Source of the DNA: Microbacteriaceae bacterium
GTDB lineage: Bacteria; Actinomycetota; Actinomycetes; Actinomycetales; Microbacteriaceae
DNA: 6,992 nucleotides
Assembly (NCBI GenBank): GCA_030725885.1
Contig: JANRET010000041.1
Location: forward strand, 1-6,992
Reading direction: 5' to 3'
A model generated the notes under the pieces. That model was given only the letters and a program-made list of their open reading frames with translations, ran no database searches and was not told the origin of the DNA. Numbering within the stretch: the stretch's first letter is position 1; each line of letters opens with the position of its first letter. Positions 5,478-6,992 of this stretch are shown piece by piece. Position numbers and translations under genes: made by a program.

Positions 5478-6056
5478 GTGAACGACTCCCCCGAAAGCCC
5501 GCCGACCGTTGGCAAGGGGCACGCTACCCCGAGCCGCAAAGAGCGCGAAGCGGCAAACAAGCGTCCGCTGGTGGCTCCTCGCTCGGCGACGAAACCGAAA
5601 CTGACTAAGGAAGATCGAAGAAAACGAGCAGCCGATCGCCTCGTTGCTCGTCAGGGATTCGAAGCGGGTGACGAACGTTATCTCCCCGCCCGCGACAAGG
5701 GGCCGCAGCGGAAGTTTGTCCGAGACTTTGTCGATGCGCGCTACACTGTTGGCGAATTCATGATTCCGCTCATGTTCGCAGTTATCATTGCGACCTTCCT
5801 TCCGCAATACAGCGCGAACGATGGTTCCCAGATTGCTCTCCAAATGACGGTCATCATTGCGATGTATGGCTTTTTCGCCATTGCCGTCGTCGACGCAATG
5901 ATTTTCGGACGGAAACTTCTCAAAGTGATGGCGGCAAAGTTTGGCGATACTCGGATTGAGAAAGGCCATCGGTGGTATGCCGCTACGCGCGCATTCCAAT
6001 TCCGCCCCCTCCGCGTTCCCAAACCACAGGTCGTTCGCGGGCAGAAACCGTCATAA
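5478..6056 (+). CDS. DUF3043-family membrane protein, function unknown
   Basis: This 192-residue protein, beginning at GTG, belongs to an actinobacterial family with no established function. Residues 1-55 are very basic and disordered-looking; GKGHATPSRKEREAANKRPL (12-31) is a recognisable family block. A second conserved block runs through GDERYLPARDKGPQRKFVRD (64-83) and DARYTVGEF (86-94). Two membrane helices follow, about 94-110 and 119-142, joined by the short loop YSANDGSQ. The C-terminal stretch KGHRWYAATRAFQFRPLRVP (162-181) is also family-typical and should lie on the same side as the basic N-terminus, probably the cytoplasm. The gene is divergent from the dipeptidase and convergent with pyrD, whose stop it overlaps. 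Its association with pyrD is, as I recall, common in Microbacteriaceae, but this does not reveal the role. Confidence 0.88.
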   Translation: MNDSPESPPTVGKGHATPSRKEREAANKRPLVAPRSATKPKLTKEDRRKRAADRLVARQGFEAGDERYLPARDKGPQRKFVRDFVDARYTVGEFMIPLMFAVIIATFLPQYSANDGSQIALQMTVIIAMYGFFAIAVVDAMIFGRKLLKVMAAKFGDTRIEKGHRWYAATRAFQFRPLRVPKPQVVRGQKPS

Positions 6057-6992
6057 CCCGCGGGACAACTCTCGCGTGATTCGGGCAGCCCACAACGGCC
6101 CTTCATAGAGAAACGCCGTGTAGCCCTGTACCAGGGTCGCCCCGTCGGCAAGTCGGTCCCGCACGTCCTGCGCTGTTTCGACTCCACCGGCCGCGATGAT
6201 GCAGAGCTCACGTCCAACGCGCGAGCGCAGCCGGCGAACAACCGCCGACGATCGTCGTGCCACGGGAGGCCCGGAAAGACCGCCAGCCCCCATCGCCTCA
6301 ACCTCCTCCGACGGGGTGAGTAAACCAACCCGCGACAGAGTGGTGTTGGTCGCGATGATTCCATCCAAGCCAATGCGGAGGACGAGGTCCGCGATAGCGT
6401 CAACGCCCTTGTCCGTCAGGTCCGGCGCGATCTTGACCAGTACCGGCGTCGAGCCCGCCTCAGACTTCACCGCGCTGAGAAGCGGCTCCAACTTGTCGAT
6501 TTCCTGGAGCCCCCGAAGTCCCGGCGTGTTGGGAGACGACACGTTGACCACTAGATAGTCAGCGTGAGGCGCCAGAAGCCGGGTAGAGGTGAGGTAATCA
6601 CCGAGGGAATCGGCGACATCCGTCGCAAGGTTCTTGCCAATGTTGACACCCACGACAGGTCCTGATCGACCTCGAAGTCGCGGCGCGACGATCGCGGCAC
6701 CGTCGTTGTTGAATCCCATGCGGTTGATCAGGGCGCGGTCGGCGAGGAGCCGGAAGAGTCGCGGACGGGGGTTTCCGGGCTGCGCGCGCGCGGTGACCGT
6801 ACCCACCTCGATGTGTCCGAACCCCAAGCCCCACAAAATCCGGAAGACACGAGCGTTTTTGTCAAAACCCGCCGCGAGTCCAAAGGGCGACTCGAACTCG
6901 AGGCCGAGCGTCCTTACTCGAACTGACCGCGGCGGAGCCGTAAAGAGTCGCAGCAGTCTCGAAAGCCCGAAGCGTTGCGCCCAGCCCAGCAT
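6051..6992 (-). CDS. pyrD: Dihydroorotate dehydrogenase, class 2 quinone-dependent, 5' end beyond the window
   Basis: The enzyme oxidises dihydroorotate to orotate in pyrimidine synthesis, using FMN and passing electrons to the membrane quinone pool. The visible 313 residues contain AAGFDKN (40-46, flavin-site Lys45), NRMGFNNDG (90-98), NIGKN (117-121), NVSSPNTPGLR (150-160) with Ser153 as the class 2 catalytic base, KIAPDL (187-192), NTT (216-218), AAGG (267-270) and YTAFLYEGP (291-299). Ser rather than Cys as base, together with this motif set, indicates class 2. The frame stays open to the right edge. The ATG at 6992 is probably internal: class 2 enzymes usually run to about 340-370 residues and begin with a membrane-associating helical pair, of which only the end is seen (1-18). 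The TGA stop overlaps the end of the convergent DUF3043 gene. Confidence 0.95.
   Translation of the reverse strand: MLGWAQRFGLSRLLRLFTAPPRSVRVRTLGLEFESPFGLAAGFDKNARVFRILWGLGFGHIEVGTVTARAQPGNPRPRLFRLLADRALINRMGFNNDGAAIVAPRLRGRSGPVVGVNIGKNLATDVADSLGDYLTSTRLLAPHADYLVVNVSSPNTPGLRGLQEIDKLEPLLSAVKSEAGSTPVLVKIAPDLTDKGVDAIADLVLRIGLDGIIATNTTLSRVGLLTPSEEVEAMGAGGLSGPPVARRSSAVVRRLRSRVGRELCIIAAGGVETAQDVRDRLADGATLVQGYTAFLYEGPLWAARITRELSRGL

Noticed and set aside
5463..5480. Earlier GTG start at 5463 for the DUF3043 gene
   Set aside because: It overlaps the GAGAGGAA ribosome-binding site that serves GTG at 5478 and has no RBS of its own.
5741..6403. 220-codon minus-strand open frame across the DUF3043/pyrD junction
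   Set aside because: It is out of frame with pyrD and antisense to DUF3043, with Arg- and Ser-rich composition. Both overlapped genes have clear family motifs.
6990..6992. ATG at the right edge as the true pyrD start
   Set aside because: Class 2 enzymes normally have a further 30 or more N-terminal residues forming a membrane-associating region, so the real start is probably outside the window.
1..6992. Mobile element, CRISPR array, defence or biosynthetic system
   Set aside because: There are no direct-repeat arrays, transposase-like proteins, terminal repeats or unusual gene content. All clear genes are core respiratory, Fe-S, peptidase or pyrimidine functions.

Overview
This window looks like a chromosomal core region from a high-GC Gram-positive bacterium (Actinomycetota), most likely a Microbacteriaceae-type lineage. 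The evidence is the combination of an actinobacterial CtaC-CtaD-CtaF oxidase operon with the four-helix actinobacterial subunit IV, an ErpA/HesB-type carrier, an M20 dipeptidase, a DUF3043 membrane protein and a class 2 (quinone-linked) dihydroorotate dehydrogenase. This order is familiar to me from Microbacteriaceae genomes, but the family assignment is inference. Base composition is moderately GC-rich by eye (not computed). I see no mobile elements, CRISPR arrays, tRNA or rRNA genes, phage genes or signs of recent transfer.

Layout. Positions 1-111 (+) hold the last 36 codons of a gene that is probably qcrB, cytochrome b of the bc1 complex. Two adjacent hairpins follow (119-133 and 139-169). 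Each has a T-rich flank on the opposite side, as expected for a pair of terminators between convergent transcripts. On the minus strand, running right to left, a compact respiratory operon encodes cytochrome c oxidase subunit II (ctaC, 2669-3550), subunit I (ctaD, 980-2659) and subunit IV (ctaF, 548-967). It is followed by a small unrecognised C-terminally anchored membrane protein (202-465). Upstream of ctaC, also on the minus strand, are an A-type Fe-S carrier (erpA, 3655-4017) and an M20 dipeptidase (4045-5439). A 38-bp divergent gap separates the dipeptidase from a plus-strand DUF3043 protein (5478-6056). The end of that gene overlaps by 6 bp the end of the minus-strand pyrD (6051-6992), which runs off the right edge.

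Function. The theme is aerobic respiration: a quinol:cytochrome c reductase (left edge), its partner aa3 oxidase, a carrier that delivers Fe-S clusters to apoproteins, and a DHODH that feeds electrons from pyrimidine synthesis into the quinone pool. All catalytic residues I could check in CtaC, CtaD, ErpA, the dipeptidase and PyrD are present, so these appear to be intact working enzymes.

I did not find an undescribed biological system. The points worth a second look are regulatory and architectural: a likely bidirectional promoter with overlapping -10 elements, two apparently leaderless genes, a 20-bp imperfect palindrome upstream of ctaC, stop codons embedded in ribosome-binding sites within the cta operon, a tail-to-tail gene overlap, and the small membrane protein attached to the oxidase operon.
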